From positions 1 through 51,167 of the forward strand of contig JASHOH010000087.1 in the NCBI GenBank assembly GCA_030041215.1: a DNA stretch of 51,167 bases, written 5' to 3'. This document shows, piece after piece, positions 27,040 through 35,905 of this stretch. Each line of letters starts with the position of its first letter. The first letter of the stretch is position 1. The notes below the pieces were generated by a model. That model was not told where the DNA came from. It saw nothing but the letters and a program-made list of their open reading frames with translations, and did not search any database. The stretch comes from Candidatus Sulfotelmatobacter sp. (GTDB taxonomy: Bacteria; Acidobacteriota; Terriglobia; Terriglobales; Acidobacteriaceae). Position numbers and translations under genes: made by a program.

Positions 27040-27468
27040 TCACTGTGTATACCAATCCGAATGTGCTGACCAACGGCTGCACGACAAGCACCGGGTATCA
27101 GTCCACCGATGCAGACAGGCTGGGCACACTCCTCCCGTTTCAAACGTGTTCCACTCGTTTCCGCAAGTGCAGAACCATTTGTCTTTCTTGCGAGGCGACC
27201 AGCCGCAGAGTGGGCAACGGATGCGGGGGCCAGACGGATCGTGGCTCTTTTCTTCTTCAGTCTTGCGATCCAAAACAGTGGATGATGTAGGGGATCGAGA
27301 CTCATCCTCTTTCAGCTTGAGCAGGACAGGACGAAGCAGACTGTAATGCGTGATGTCGGCCACCAGCGCCGCTTCCGAAATCGTTCGGAGAAAACTGCTG
27401 CCGTTCTCGGAAGTCCAGATTAACCAGTGGTGCAGTTCGTTATCCGTGCACGCGGAACATGGCGGCAT
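27040..27468 (-). CDS. Multi-zinc-finger protein of unknown function
   Basis: A 142-residue protein with five Cys pairs: CSAC near the N-terminus, then CPLC, CTC, CPAC and CLSC in the last 55 residues (IRCPLCGWSPRKKDKWFCTCGNEWNTFETGGVCPACLHRW). This looks like two zinc ribbons joined by a WNTF turn. The middle section (about 15-70) is helical (LLRPVLLKLKEDES). I choose the ATG at 27468 because GGAGG sits seven bases upstream; the frame is open further up to 27657 but that part only mirrors the nucleotidyltransferase remnant on the other strand. No transmembrane segment. Function unknown. Confidence 0.65.
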   Translation of the reverse strand: MPPCSACTDNELHHWLIWTSENGSSFLRTISEAALVADITHYSLLRPVLLKLKEDESRSPTSSTVLDRKTEEEKSHDPSGPRIRCPLCGWSPRKKDKWFCTCGNEWNTFETGGVCPACLHRWTDTRCLSCSRWSAHSDWYTQ

Positions 27469-27505
27469 TTTGGGGCCTCCGGGCATTGCCCGAATATAGT
27501 AGTCG

Positions 27506-27727
27506 TTGACTGGCAGGTCAAAGATTGTCGGAGGTTTCGCAGTCATGAAATACGGCGAACCACGTTGTACGAAAGATCTCGACGTGTGGGTGGACAGTTC
27601 CGCGGCAAACTCCCACCGGCTGGTTGAAGCGCTCAAGGAGTTTGGCGCGTTCAACAATTTCCGTGGCCTTGTCTGCCTGTACCGGGTCGTTTTGGGTGAG
27701 ATAGCGTATCACTATGTTGGGTTGTGA
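27506..27727 (+). pseudogene. Remnant of a small nucleotidyltransferase gene
   Basis: The reading KIVGGFAVMKYGEPRCTKDL, then DVWVDSSAANSHRLVEALKE and FGAF, matches the core of a stand-alone nucleotidyltransferase family (V-G-G-x-A-V, then R-x-T-K-D-L-D-x-W-V). The Gly-Gly and the D-L-D metal-binding pair are present, but the N-terminal helix and everything after EFGA are lost, and no ribosome site or ATG precedes it. Such genes are often parts of toxin-antitoxin or defence pairs, so this is probably the trace of a lost accessory module. Confidence 0.6.
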
Positions 27728-27763
27728 GCGAGGTCAATCGCAGCCGAAAGCTCGAAAGAGCGG

Positions 27764-30700
27764 CTATTGCAGCTTCGCGTACTCGGCTTTCGCTTCCTTC
27801 AGGATAGGGATGTCGGGATCGGCGTCTTTCCAGAGAGTGAGGAAATCTTTGTAAGCCGATAATGCTCGTACTCGTGCGGCGTCGGCATCCGCGCCTTGTG
27901 AAGTTCTCGCTTGCAGCACTTTGGCACGCGCCAGGCCCAGATGCGCCAACGCTCCCGTCCAGCAGTTCCAGACGATGCCGCTGTGGTCGAGAATCTTCTG
28001 GAACTCGGCGGCACCTTCCTTGCCCTGTCCGGCTGCCAGATACGCCTCTCCGCGAATGTAGGTTGGGTACAGGCAGGAGAGATTGGCGAGAAAGTCGATA
28101 TTCCCCAACTCGATGGGTGGAGCGGCGGCTTGCAAAGCATTGAGGGCGTCAGCCGGGTTCTTGCGATTCAGTGCCAACTGCGCTCGAATCGCCGGCAGCC
28201 AAAGCGACTGCATCTGGGTGTCCAGCGGATAACGCTTGTTTAAATCTTGCGCCACCGATTCGGCTCGTGCCATATCACCCGCCATCGCGAATGCCAGCGC
28301 GGCTTCGTCCTCCACCGATTGACTCGTGGGAACCAGCTTCAACCCCTCTGCCGCTGCCTGTTTCGCTTCCGCAACGTTGCCGAAGGCGGCCTCGCGCAAA
28401 GCCGCATTCTCCAGCCGGATCGCCCCGTTTTCCTTGCTATCAGCGCCGATGGCGGAATCTCTAGACCGTCTGGTCAGTTCTCGCGCCCTGCCCAGATGAC
28501 CCACGAACGCCTCGGTGTCTGATGCGAAAGACAGCCCAGCATGCTCAAGGCCAGGCTGGCTCGAAAACCACTGTTGCTGTTCGGTCATCGCGGCGGAATC
28601 TGATGCGATAAAAGCCAAAGCGTAGAGAACGTTATGGGCGATGAAATGATCCAGCTTTCGCGCTTGCGCCTGCTGAATGATCTGTTTCGCTTCATCAAAT
28701 CGCTGCAATGCAAGCAAGGCGTTGGCGAGGTCGACGTAGGCGTAGGGAGTATCCGGGGCCAGGCGAAGGGCTTCGCGATCCACCTGCGACGCCTTTTCCC
28801 ACTCACCCTGTTCGATGTGCACGATGCCGAGACGGAGATATGCCCTGTAGTCTCGCGGGTAACTCTCGACTTGTTCCTGACACGCTTGTACGGCTTTCTC
28901 CCGTTCCCCGGTCACATTCTGATAGTAAGCGGCAGTGATAGCCAGCCTTTCCCGCTCGCTGGCATGTTCTCGCAACTCAAATGCCTTGGTGATGTACTCA
29001 CTCGCCCGCCCCAGTTCTCCAAGACTGAAGTAGTCGCGGCCTACTGCCTCGTACCCGATAGCAAAGTTGGGATCAAGCTGGATGGCGCGTTGATGGTCGG
29101 CCAGGGCTGCGGCAATGCCTTTCTCATGAGCATCCTTTGCGCCAAGGCTGTACGCTTTCAGAGCCTCGAGCGAGGAAGTGGTTGCCTGTTCGAGCGGGAC
29201 ATCGAACTTCTGCACGGTTGCCAGCGACTCGCCCAGTTCGCCGCGCAGCTTGGATGCCGCCTCGCCCAGTGCGCCCAGCACTTTCTCTTTGGCAGCCGCC
29301 GTGACCTGTTCCTCCACCAGTGGATCGCCGCTCTGGCAATTCACTGCCTTCAAACCCAGCACATATTGGCTGCCCAAACTGGCAATCGATCCGGCAATGT
29401 AGGCCTTGCTGTTTGCCCGCTGGCAAAGCTCGCGGGCTACGTCGGGCGTGAGCTTTGTGCCCGCTGGACGGGACATCAGCTTCAGGTTCTCGGCGACCTT
29501 ATTCTCGGAAAGCACGTTGAGAAACGGCGACTGGTTCAGAGAGACGCTGAGCGCTGTCTTGAGCGTGTCATCGAACACCGCATCACCCGTGGTGTTGGCA
29601 AAGTCGGCAAGGACGACAGTGTCTTTGTCAGTGAGCTTGGCTGGGCGACGCACGGAGAAAAAAAAGAGGTAGGCAGCGACAACGGCTATGAAGACCACCA
29701 CTACTGCTCCAATGATCCAAGGCGCTCGCCCGGTGCGCGCAGCAAGCGTAGCCAACGCAGCCGTGGATTTATGCGAGTCCGTATCCCGCTTCAGGCGTTG
29801 CAGATCGGTGCGGATTTCTGAGGCGTGCTGGTATCGGAGGTTGCGATCCTTTTCCAGACACTTTGCGATGATGTCTTCCAGCTTCTGTGGTAAGTCGGGA
29901 TTCAGCCGTACCGCTGGAGTTGGCGTGCTGTCCAAAATGGCTTTGAAGATTACTCCGGAACTCTCTCCCCGGAATGGCATTGCCCCTGTTGCCATCTCAT
30001 ACAGCAACGCACCCAAGGAAAACAGATCAGTACGTGCGTCCAGTTCCTTGGCTCGGACTTGTTCCGGCGACATGTAGGCGATGGTTCCCATCGCCGTTCC
30101 CGGACTGGTCAGGGGATCGAGCGTCACAGCTGATGCGTCGCTGGCGCCTGAGCCTGCGACGCCGCTGACGCCGGTCACAACCTTCGCCAGTCCGAAATCG
30201 AGAATCTTGGCGTGTCCACGTTTGGTCACGAAGATGTTCGCAGGCTTGATGTCGCGATGCACAATGCCAGCAGTGTGGGCCGCATCAAGCGCATCGGCGA
30301 TCTCGATGCCGAGCGATAGTACGCTTTCGATTTCCAAAGGCTTGCCACCGATGCGGTGTTTCAGCGTCAGCCCATCCAGATATTCCATCGCAATGAAGGA
30401 CTGCCCGCTATGCTTGCCGATTTCGTAGATGGTGCAGATGTTCGGGTGATTAAGAGAAGATGCAGCACGCGCTTCGCGCCGAAAGCGTTCTAGTGCTTGC
30501 GGCTCTCGCGCCAGGTTTTCGGGCAGAAATTTTAGTGCCACGAAACGGCCAAGCTCGGTGTCCTCGGCTTTGTACACCACTCCCATGCCGCCGCCGCCGA
30601 GCTTTTCAATGATTCGATAATGGGAAACTGTGCTGCCGACCAATTGCCCGCGATCTTCTGTTATCCGCTGCTGGTTGGCGATCAATTTACCCGCCGCTTC

Positions 30701-30883
30701 CAGCGCGGGCGAATCAATGAAATGCTTAGCTTCCTTGTGGTGAGACAGCAAAGATTCCACTTCCCGACGCAGGCGTTCATCGTCGCCGCAGGAGCGGTCG
30801 AGGAATTCAGCGCGGCAGCTCTCATCCAACTCCAACGCACGCTGAAACACCTCTTCGACGCGATGCCAGAGTTCCGACTCCAT
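27764..30883 (-). CDS. Membrane Ser/Thr protein kinase with TPR domain
   Basis: A 1039-residue kinase. A helical N-terminal segment of about 85 residues ([20 protein letters not shown]) is typical of acidobacterial kinases that follow an ECF sigma factor. The kinase domain (about 88-370) has all key elements: GGGGMG loop, VALKFL lysine, [11 protein letters not shown] and DFGLA, then [11 protein letters not shown]. One membrane helix ([21 protein letters not shown], about 395-416) is followed by a TolB-like segment and a long TPR array (for example [20 protein letters not shown]). The start is only three bases from the sigma factor stop, indicating translational coupling. It probably phosphorylates a partner in response to an external signal. 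Confidence 0.92.
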   Translation of the reverse strand: MESELWHRVEEVFQRALELDESCRAEFLDRSCGDDERLRREVESLLSHHKEAKHFIDSPALEAAGKLIANQQRITEDRGQLVGSTVSHYRIIEKLGGGGMGVVYKAEDTELGRFVALKFLPENLAREPQALERFRREARAASSLNHPNICTIYEIGKHSGQSFIAMEYLDGLTLKHRIGGKPLEIESVLSLGIEIADALDAAHTAGIVHRDIKPANIFVTKRGHAKILDFGLAKVVTGVSGVAGSGASDASAVTLDPLTSPGTAMGTIAYMSPEQVRAKELDARTDLFSLGALLYEMATGAMPFRGESSGVIFKAILDSTPTPAVRLNPDLPQKLEDIIAKCLEKDRNLRYQHASEIRTDLQRLKRDTDSHKSTAALATLAARTGRAPWIIGAVVVVFIAVVAAYLFFFSVRRPAKLTDKDTVVLADFANTTGDAVFDDTLKTALSVSLNQSPFLNVLSENKVAENLKLMSRPAGTKLTPDVARELCQRANSKAYIAGSIASLGSQYVLGLKAVNCQSGDPLVEEQVTAAAKEKVLGALGEAASKLRGELGESLATVQKFDVPLEQATTSSLEALKAYSLGAKDAHEKGIAAALADHQRAIQLDPNFAIGYEAVGRDYFSLGELGRASEYITKAFELREHASERERLAITAAYYQNVTGEREKAVQACQEQVESYPRDYRAYLRLGIVHIEQGEWEKASQVDREALRLAPDTPYAYVDLANALLALQRFDEAKQIIQQAQARKLDHFIAHNVLYALAFIASDSAAMTEQQQWFSSQPGLEHAGLSFASDTEAFVGHLGRARELTRRSRDSAIGADSKENGAIRLENAALREAAFGNVAEAKQAAAEGLKLVPTSQSVEDEAALAFAMAGDMARAESVAQDLNKRYPLDTQMQSLWLPAIRAQLALNRKNPADALNALQAAAPPIELGNIDFLANLSCLYPTYIRGEAYLAAGQGKEGAAEFQKILDHSGIVWNCWTGALAHLGLARAKVLQARTSQGADADAARVRALSAYKDFLTLWKDADPDIPILKEAKAEYAKLQ

Positions 30884-30886
30884 CTG

Positions 30887-31459
30887 CTAGTTTTCCTCAC
30901 TCAGCTCGCGCAGAAGCCAAGCTCGTGCCAATCTCCACTCGCGCAGCACCGTGTCGCTTGAAACCCCTAGAACTTCGGCGGTCTCTTCCATGCTTAATCC
31001 GCCGAAGAATCTCAGCTCCACGACCCTACTCTTTCTTTCATCGATTCTACCCAGTGCCTTCAACGCCTCGTCCAGAGCCAATAGATTCGCATCGGGTTCG
31101 TTGCACACGGACGGTGCTTCGTCCAAGGAGATGTGCGCGATGCCCGCGCCTCTTTTCTGGTAACCGCGAGAGCGGGCAAAATCGACCAGAATCCGCCGCA
31201 TCAGTCGGGCCGACACGGCAAAAAAATGCGCTCGATCCTGCCACCTTATTTGTTCGCAATCCACCAGGCGTAGATAGACCTCGTTAACCAGAGCTGTGGT
31301 TTGCAGGGTGTGGTCGGAACGTTCTCCCGCCATGTAGCGTTGCGCGACTCGGTGCAACTGCTCATACACCAAAGGGGAGAGCTTTTCCAGAGCCTGCTCG
31401 TCTCCGGCACCCCAAGCTTTAAGTAGCTGAGTGACCTCATGAGTAGAGGGCAGGGTCAT
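30887..31459 (-). CDS. ECF-type RNA polymerase sigma factor
   Basis: A 190-residue sigma-70 family factor of the ECF subgroup seen in Acidobacteria and Planctomycetes. Region 2 covers about 20-95 (LSPLVYEQLHRVAQRYMAGE, then TALVNEVYLRLVD and HFFAVSARLMRRILVDFARS). Region 4 covers about 130-185 (ESR-VVELRFFGGLSMEETA, then VLGVSSDTVLREWRLARAWL). GGAGG sits five bases before the ATG. No anti-sigma factor is adjacent; instead the gene is directly upstream of a Ser/Thr kinase, fitting the ECF groups that are thought to be controlled by a partner kinase. Confidence 0.92.
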   Translation of the reverse strand: MTLPSTHEVTQLLKAWGAGDEQALEKLSPLVYEQLHRVAQRYMAGERSDHTLQTTALVNEVYLRLVDCEQIRWQDRAHFFAVSARLMRRILVDFARSRGYQKRGAGIAHISLDEAPSVCNEPDANLLALDEALKALGRIDERKSRVVELRFFGGLSMEETAEVLGVSSDTVLREWRLARAWLLRELSEEN

Positions 31460-31663
31460 TCAAGCCTCCGAGTTTCAATACATTACAACGAAAATTGGCA
31501 AAAGCCTAGCCGTGGATATGCGGTCGTTCTTGTCGATGTGAAAATTTTGTTTCGTTCAGTTGCGGTTTTTTGTCCCCAATTCCCGCCTTATTAAATAGAG
31601 GGATGGGGAACAACCTCCCGATTGTGGGGTTTTCGGACGTAAGAAGTAATGAGGAGGTTTTGA

Positions 31664-31882
31664 ATGACGTACTTTGATTGCTTTGTGGCAGGGTCGTGGA
31701 TGTTCGTACTTGGATGGTATGTCGGAGCCATCTACGTACAAAACCACAACGAGAAAAGGGAAAGCCCACGCGCGAGTGAAAAACTCGAAAAGTGGAGCCC
31801 ACGTGCGAATGAAGAACTAGAGCCGTGCGCGGAATGCGATGCATGGCGCGTCCCGACCGCTGCCATTGTCCTAGCTGATTGA
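31664..31882 (+). CDS. Small membrane protein
   Basis: A 72-residue protein whose start has a strong GAGGAGG ribosome site seven bases upstream. Residues about 7-25 (FVAGSWMFVLGWYVGAIYV) form one membrane helix. The soluble part has a short internal duplication, SPRASEKLEKW followed by SPRANEELEPC, and two Cys. It is divergent from the ECF sigma factor gene. No family recognised. Confidence 0.5.
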   Translation: MTYFDCFVAGSWMFVLGWYVGAIYVQNHNEKRESPRASEKLEKWSPRANEELEPCAECDAWRVPTAAIVLAD

Positions 31883-32064
31883 TTGCACAAACATGCGGCA
31901 GCGGCGGCCCTAAAGTGATTGCGCACGTTGCACCACGCAGTCGCCCCCGGGGCAACTAATGAATTTCTTCTTAGTGGACTTCTTGGCATTTTCCCGATTG
32001 GCTCGATGCTCCCCGTCATCGATTCAAGTAAGAAGTTCACAACCGACACATCCTACACAACCCG

Positions 32065-32468
32065 TTAGTTTTGTTGATTGAAAGTTGTGACAGTCCAGTT
32101 TCCAGAGGAGTCCTCGTAGGCTCCGAACACCTCTCCAGCGTTGTTAATGGCAACCCCCTCCGTAGCTTTCGCGCCGCAGTAGTCGAAAGAGGTGTACACG
32201 CCCCCATTGAGCTCGAAGCTGTGCTGTACATCGCTGCTGTCATCCCTGATGCCAACGATATCGCCCGAGTTATTGATCCCGTTCACGTCGGTGGCGATGG
32301 CGCCCAGGAAGGGAACGTCGATCTTGCTGAAATGGCGTGGTCGAATTCGTAGCCGTGGATATTGGCGAGACTGCCGAGGTAGTCTCCTATCACTTGCCCG
32401 GAGTCGTTGACGTCGGCTGTTCCCAGATTAACCGACTGTTTGGATGATCGAATTGATGACGAACACAA
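32065..32468 (-). pseudogene. Broken HAF-repeat extracellular protein
   Basis: Two overlapping frames read as one protein with HAF-type repeats. The upstream part gives NLGTADVNDSGQVIGDYLGS and HGYEFDHA; about 32330 the frame shifts, and the other frame continues with FSKIDVPFLGAIATDVNGIN and NSGDIVGIRDD, ending in VAINNAGEVFGAYEDSSGNW and TVTTFNQQN. The repeats N-D-S-G-x-V-x-G and N-N-S/A-G-x-V-x-G are characteristic. A signal peptide and the first repeats are missing, so the gene is both truncated and frameshifted. Confidence 0.65.
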
Positions 32469-32546
32469 CGGCGTTGATTACAGTAAACGGTGCCCGCTTC
32501 ATAGGTTCTCTTGCGCCCGCATGGCATCAGAGCTGCGATTTGTCCT

Positions 32547-33323
32547 TTACTCCACAACTACACACGCCGCCGAGGGCGTTAGCGGGGAGCGTTCAATCCG
32601 GTAATTTCGCAAGCCCAAAATTTCTCGAAACGCGACCGTTTCTCCCGGGAAGGCGGGATCATTCAACTCGTCGAATCCCAGAACCGTTCCGCGCGTTACG
32701 TAGTCCCTGATCGCCTCCAGACACTGCTTTGTAGGCTCATATAAATCGAGGTCGAAGTAGGCGAGAGCAATCACAGTCTGCGGATTCTCTTTCAGATATT
32801 TCGGCACAGTGACCGCCACGTCTCCCTTCACCAGTTCGTATTTGCGAATATGAGACAGTGGGCTCTCCTGCTCGTGATAGCTCAGGATACGCTCCAGGTA
32901 GGCTTCGTAATTTTCCGACACGCCATATCCCCCCACAACCACGCCTGAGGACTGTTTGTCGTGCGCCGAGATCGCCTTGAAGCCCTCAAACGTATCGAAG
33001 CCAACAATTGTTCGAGTGTAATTGAAAGGCTCATACATCCCTCGGAAGGAAGAAAACAGGGCCAGGTTCTGTCCCCAGCGCGTGCCAAATTCCATCACGA
33101 TGCCGTGGACCGGCAAAACTCTCCGGTACATTTCATGCAGGAAGAGGATCCGCGACAAGCTCTGGCGGTTGAGGAAGAGTCCCAGATTGGTGAACAATTC
33201 ATTCTGTGGGATGGGACACTCCTCGAAACACTTGTACAGCCGCCGGCGGTTTTCTAGTTCCTGCGATGAAGATAACGACAACACTTTGGGAGCGACATTC
33301 GAGGCTTTACGTGGAATTGCCAT
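32547..33323 (-). CDS. TylF/MycF-like SAM-dependent methyltransferase
   Basis: A 258-residue class I methyltransferase. The SAM-binding motif I is VMEFGTRWGQNLALF, followed by VGFDTFEGF. The metal-binding strand YFDLDLYEPTKQCLEAI and the late FDELNDPAFPGET agree with the TylF/MycF group, magnesium-dependent O-methyltransferases that act on sugars or other small molecules. The first 30 residues are basic and probably disordered. There is no glycosyltransferase or polyketide gene nearby, so the substrate cannot be told from context. Confidence 0.8.
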   Translation of the reverse strand: MAIPRKASNVAPKVLSLSSSQELENRRRLYKCFEECPIPQNELFTNLGLFLNRQSLSRILFLHEMYRRVLPVHGIVMEFGTRWGQNLALFSSFRGMYEPFNYTRTIVGFDTFEGFKAISAHDKQSSGVVVGGYGVSENYEAYLERILSYHEQESPLSHIRKYELVKGDVAVTVPKYLKENPQTVIALAYFDLDLYEPTKQCLEAIRDYVTRGTVLGFDELNDPAFPGETVAFREILGLRNYRIERSPLTPSAACVVVE

Positions 33324-33661
33324 TCGCTCATTCTATCTGCGGGGCGAGGTCTCGCCCAAACCAGTTCCTATTCTCACCGCATCGCTCCGCGCTGTCCTTG
33401 TACGCCTTTCCCGGGCATTCCCTCTGAAACAGCCGCTCGTCAATCCGCGTACAACAGTTGCGCACGGGAGAACTTCTTGCGAACCAGAACCTTGTTCCGC
33501 TTTCCCAGTGCAACGAGGGGAAAGGTAATCTTGCCCAGATCGATGCCGATGGATGCGACTAACATCACGGCTGGCTCGTATGAGTTTCGCTAGGGCACAA
33601 TCTGCATTTCAGCGCGCAGGCTATACTCATCGTGTCAGATCTTCCGGAAAGGAGAGCTGCA
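33324..33661. other. Intergenic region, palindrome only
   Basis: About 338 bases between divergent genes. A perfect 7-2-7 palindrome (GGGCGAG GT CTCGCCC) lies at 33342-33357, about 20 bases upstream of the methyltransferase start. No other gene or RNA was recognised. Confidence 0.35.
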
Positions 33662-34051
33662 ATGAAGGTGAAGAACTTTCTACTCGTCCTGATATTCGGC
33701 TTAACGCCGCTGGTGTGGCCGCAGGAGGCGCAAGCGCCTCAGCCCCGTACGAGCCAGCCGGGTGAGCATCGCCAGAAAAGGATGGAGATGCATAAACAAG
33801 AGATGGAGGCAATGAAAGCCGACATCGAAAAGCTGAAGTCCTCTCTCGCCCAGATGAAGACGAACGTTGCTGCGATAAAGGACCCGCCTGAGAAGGCCCG
33901 GTGGCAGACGAACGTCGATATGTGGGAAACAGTAGTTAGCCACATGGACCGGATGCAGAAGCAGATGGAGTCCATGGGCCCCGGTATGATGCACGGCCCG
34001 GGCATGGGCGGCCCACCTCAACCCCCGCCGTCCGAGCAGAAGCCCCAGTAA
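33662..34051 (+). CDS. Small exported coiled-coil protein
   Basis: A 129-residue protein with a signal peptide (KVKNFLLVLIFGLTPLVWPQ) and a helical, probably coiled-coil middle (about 38-100: KRMEMHKQEMEAMKADIEKL, later MDRMQKQMESM), then a Met/Gly/Pro-rich tail (GPGMMHGPGMGGPP). AAGGAG lies eight bases before the ATG. Met- and His-rich tails occur in copper-handling proteins, but no ligand pattern is decisive. No family recognised. Confidence 0.65.
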   Translation: MKVKNFLLVLIFGLTPLVWPQEAQAPQPRTSQPGEHRQKRMEMHKQEMEAMKADIEKLKSSLAQMKTNVAAIKDPPEKARWQTNVDMWETVVSHMDRMQKQMESMGPGMMHGPGMGGPPQPPPSEQKPQ

Positions 34052-34190
34052 TTGCGAACAAGAGGGCCTCGCTTCGGTCGCCAAGGCTCTTTCATTCATA
34101 GATGAAGATCAGGCCGAAAGTCGCCCGCAGATAAGCATAAAGCTCGACTGTCGTGGGGAGGCTGCCCTTATAGGAGCAGAAAGAGGCGGG

Positions 34191-34213
34191 GACGATGCCC
34201 GGCGGGCATCGTC
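34191..34213. repeat. Perfect 10-3-10 inverted repeat
   Basis: GACGATGCCC and GGGCATCGTC are exact reverse complements with a three-base loop (GGC). It lies in the 414-base gap (34052-34465) between the coiled-coil protein and the stop of the TolC-like gene. No T tract follows on either strand, so it is not a clear intrinsic terminator. Nothing else was recognised in this gap. Confidence 0.55.
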
Positions 34214-34465
34214 TATTAGAACCCCTCCGCTCAGAAATGAACGACAGCCATCGTGTTCGCGAGAGCAACCGCAATCCAGCGCCTTGAGTCTGTGAGCTCG
34301 GAGGAGAACCATGAGTACCCAAGGTCGTCAGTTGCGTAACAGGCGTCTCTGACAATGCCGGCCGACAGCAAGGCTGACTTCATGGTGAATTACCGTGTCG
34401 ACAACGTAGACCAGTTGCTGGAGCCGACTCCTGGCCCGTCTGGCTCTGCGTGGTTCAGTTCCCGG

Positions 34466-35905
34466 CTAAATGCCGATCGTTTCGTACCGCAGCACGGCCT
34501 GCGCAGTCCGATAGCCATAGCCCGCTTGAACATTGCCAATCTGGGCTTGCGTCTGCTGAAGCTGCGCCTGGCTGAGTTCGACAATGGAGCTCAGCCCCAG
34601 GCTATAGCGCGACTGCGCCAGCTTAAGCGACAGGTTTGCTTCGTCCAGCAACTGTTGCGTCACCGTTAACCGCTGATAAGCTGTCTGGGCATTCAGCCAG
34701 GCAGTGCGCACATCCTGCGCAATGCGGTCGCGCAAATCCCGAAGTTTTTCCTGCACGGCCTGGGCCCGCAGTGATGCCTCGCGCGCTCTCGCTGTGTAGA
34801 GGAAGCCATTGAACACTGGGATGTCGATGTTGACTCCCACCGCTCCGTACCAACTGGAAATGATCGGATTTCGCACCGGCGTGTCTCCAACGGTGCCCAG
34901 GGCTTGAATATTGGGGAAAAACAAGTCGCGCTCGGCTTTTTGAAACCTCTGCGTCGACTCCGACTGAAATTCCAGTGCGAGAATCTCCGGCCGCACGTTG
35001 AACGCGGTAGTAATCAAATCATCCACATTATCCGGGGGTGCGGCGAAGGGGCCATTGTCTTCAACCAATTGAAAATCCCGGAGGCTCTGAAAACCCAGCA
35101 CCGCCGAAAGCGATGCCTGCGCTGCGTTCAAATTGTTCTGCGCATCGAGGAGCAGCAGCCTTGCCTGCGCGAGGTTGACATTGGCAAAACTGAAGTCGAG
35201 TTCCGACTTTAGCTTGGTCTTGTATAGAGCGCCCACCTGATCGGAGACCGTCTGGCGATCCTTTACCGTCTGCTGCGCCACGGCGAGCACCGCCTGCATC
35301 GTCAGGACATTGTAGAAGGCCTGATCCACGGTGAGTAGAATCTGCTCTTTGGTGGCTACTGCATTCTGGTTCTCCGCTTTCGCGGCCAGGTTCGCGCTGG
35401 CAACCAGGTTCGTAGTACGCCCGAAGTCGGTGATAAGCTGGCTGACCGTCGTTCCCGCCGCCGCGCGCTGATACACACTCGGGTTGTTGAGAGCTCCAGC
35501 CGTGATTCGCGTTCCTGGATTCGCGTCCACGGCGGTCAGATCAATGCGTGCGGTTGGCCACAGGTTCGACCGCACCTCGCGCGTGACCTGTTGTGACGCC
35601 AGCGCCGTTAGACGCGCAACCGAAATCTGGGGGTTGTTCTTGAGCGCTAGCGCCTCCGCATCTTTGACGGAGAGAATTATGGGAGCGGCAACACCCGCCT
35701 GTGGGGTCTGCTCCGCTGATCCTGCTGTCTTTGTTGAACTAGTCGCTTGGGTGGGGCTCTGCGGTCGCGGTGCGGAAGGAAGCTCGGCTAGCGTTGGCGA
35801 ATTAGATCTCTCCTGCGCCCAAATGCTCACGGTCAGGAGGACGATCGCGATGTGCGGGGCGATAATCACGAAAATATTTCTTTGTCCGCCTCGTAATCGC
35901 TTCAT
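34466..35905 (-). CDS. TolC-family outer-membrane efflux protein
   Basis: A 479-residue protein with a signal segment (IIAPHIAIVLLTVSIWAQ) and two outer-membrane efflux repeats of the TolC family: DAEALALKNNPQISVARLTA and later QLLDEANLSLKLAQSRYSLG with GLSSIVELSQAQLQ. These helices form the periplasmic tunnel. Its ATG overlaps the stop of the RND gene upstream (ATGA), which indicates translational coupling. It is the exit duct of the tripartite pump encoded by this operon. Confidence 0.92.
   Translation of the reverse strand: MKRLRGGQRNIFVIIAPHIAIVLLTVSIWAQERSNSPTLAELPSAPRPQSPTQATSSTKTAGSAEQTPQAGVAAPIILSVKDAEALALKNNPQISVARLTALASQQVTREVRSNLWPTARIDLTAVDANPGTRITAGALNNPSVYQRAAAGTTVSQLITDFGRTTNLVASANLAAKAENQNAVATKEQILLTVDQAFYNVLTMQAVLAVAQQTVKDRQTVSDQVGALYKTKLKSELDFSFANVNLAQARLLLLDAQNNLNAAQASLSAVLGFQSLRDFQLVEDNGPFAAPPDNVDDLITTAFNVRPEILALEFQSESTQRFQKAERDLFFPNIQALGTVGDTPVRNPIISSWYGAVGVNIDIPVFNGFLYTARAREASLRAQAVQEKLRDLRDRIAQDVRTAWLNAQTAYQRLTVTQQLLDEANLSLKLAQSRYSLGLSSIVELSQAQLQQTQAQIGNVQAGYGYRTAQAVLRYETIGI

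Noticed and set aside
28634-29821. 395-residue plus-strand frame inside the kinase gene
   Set aside because: It lies fully opposite a kinase with intact domains and has no recognisable motif.
34191-34213. Inverted repeat as terminator of the neighbouring genes
   Set aside because: The stem is perfect but no T tract follows on either strand, so only the repeat is reported.
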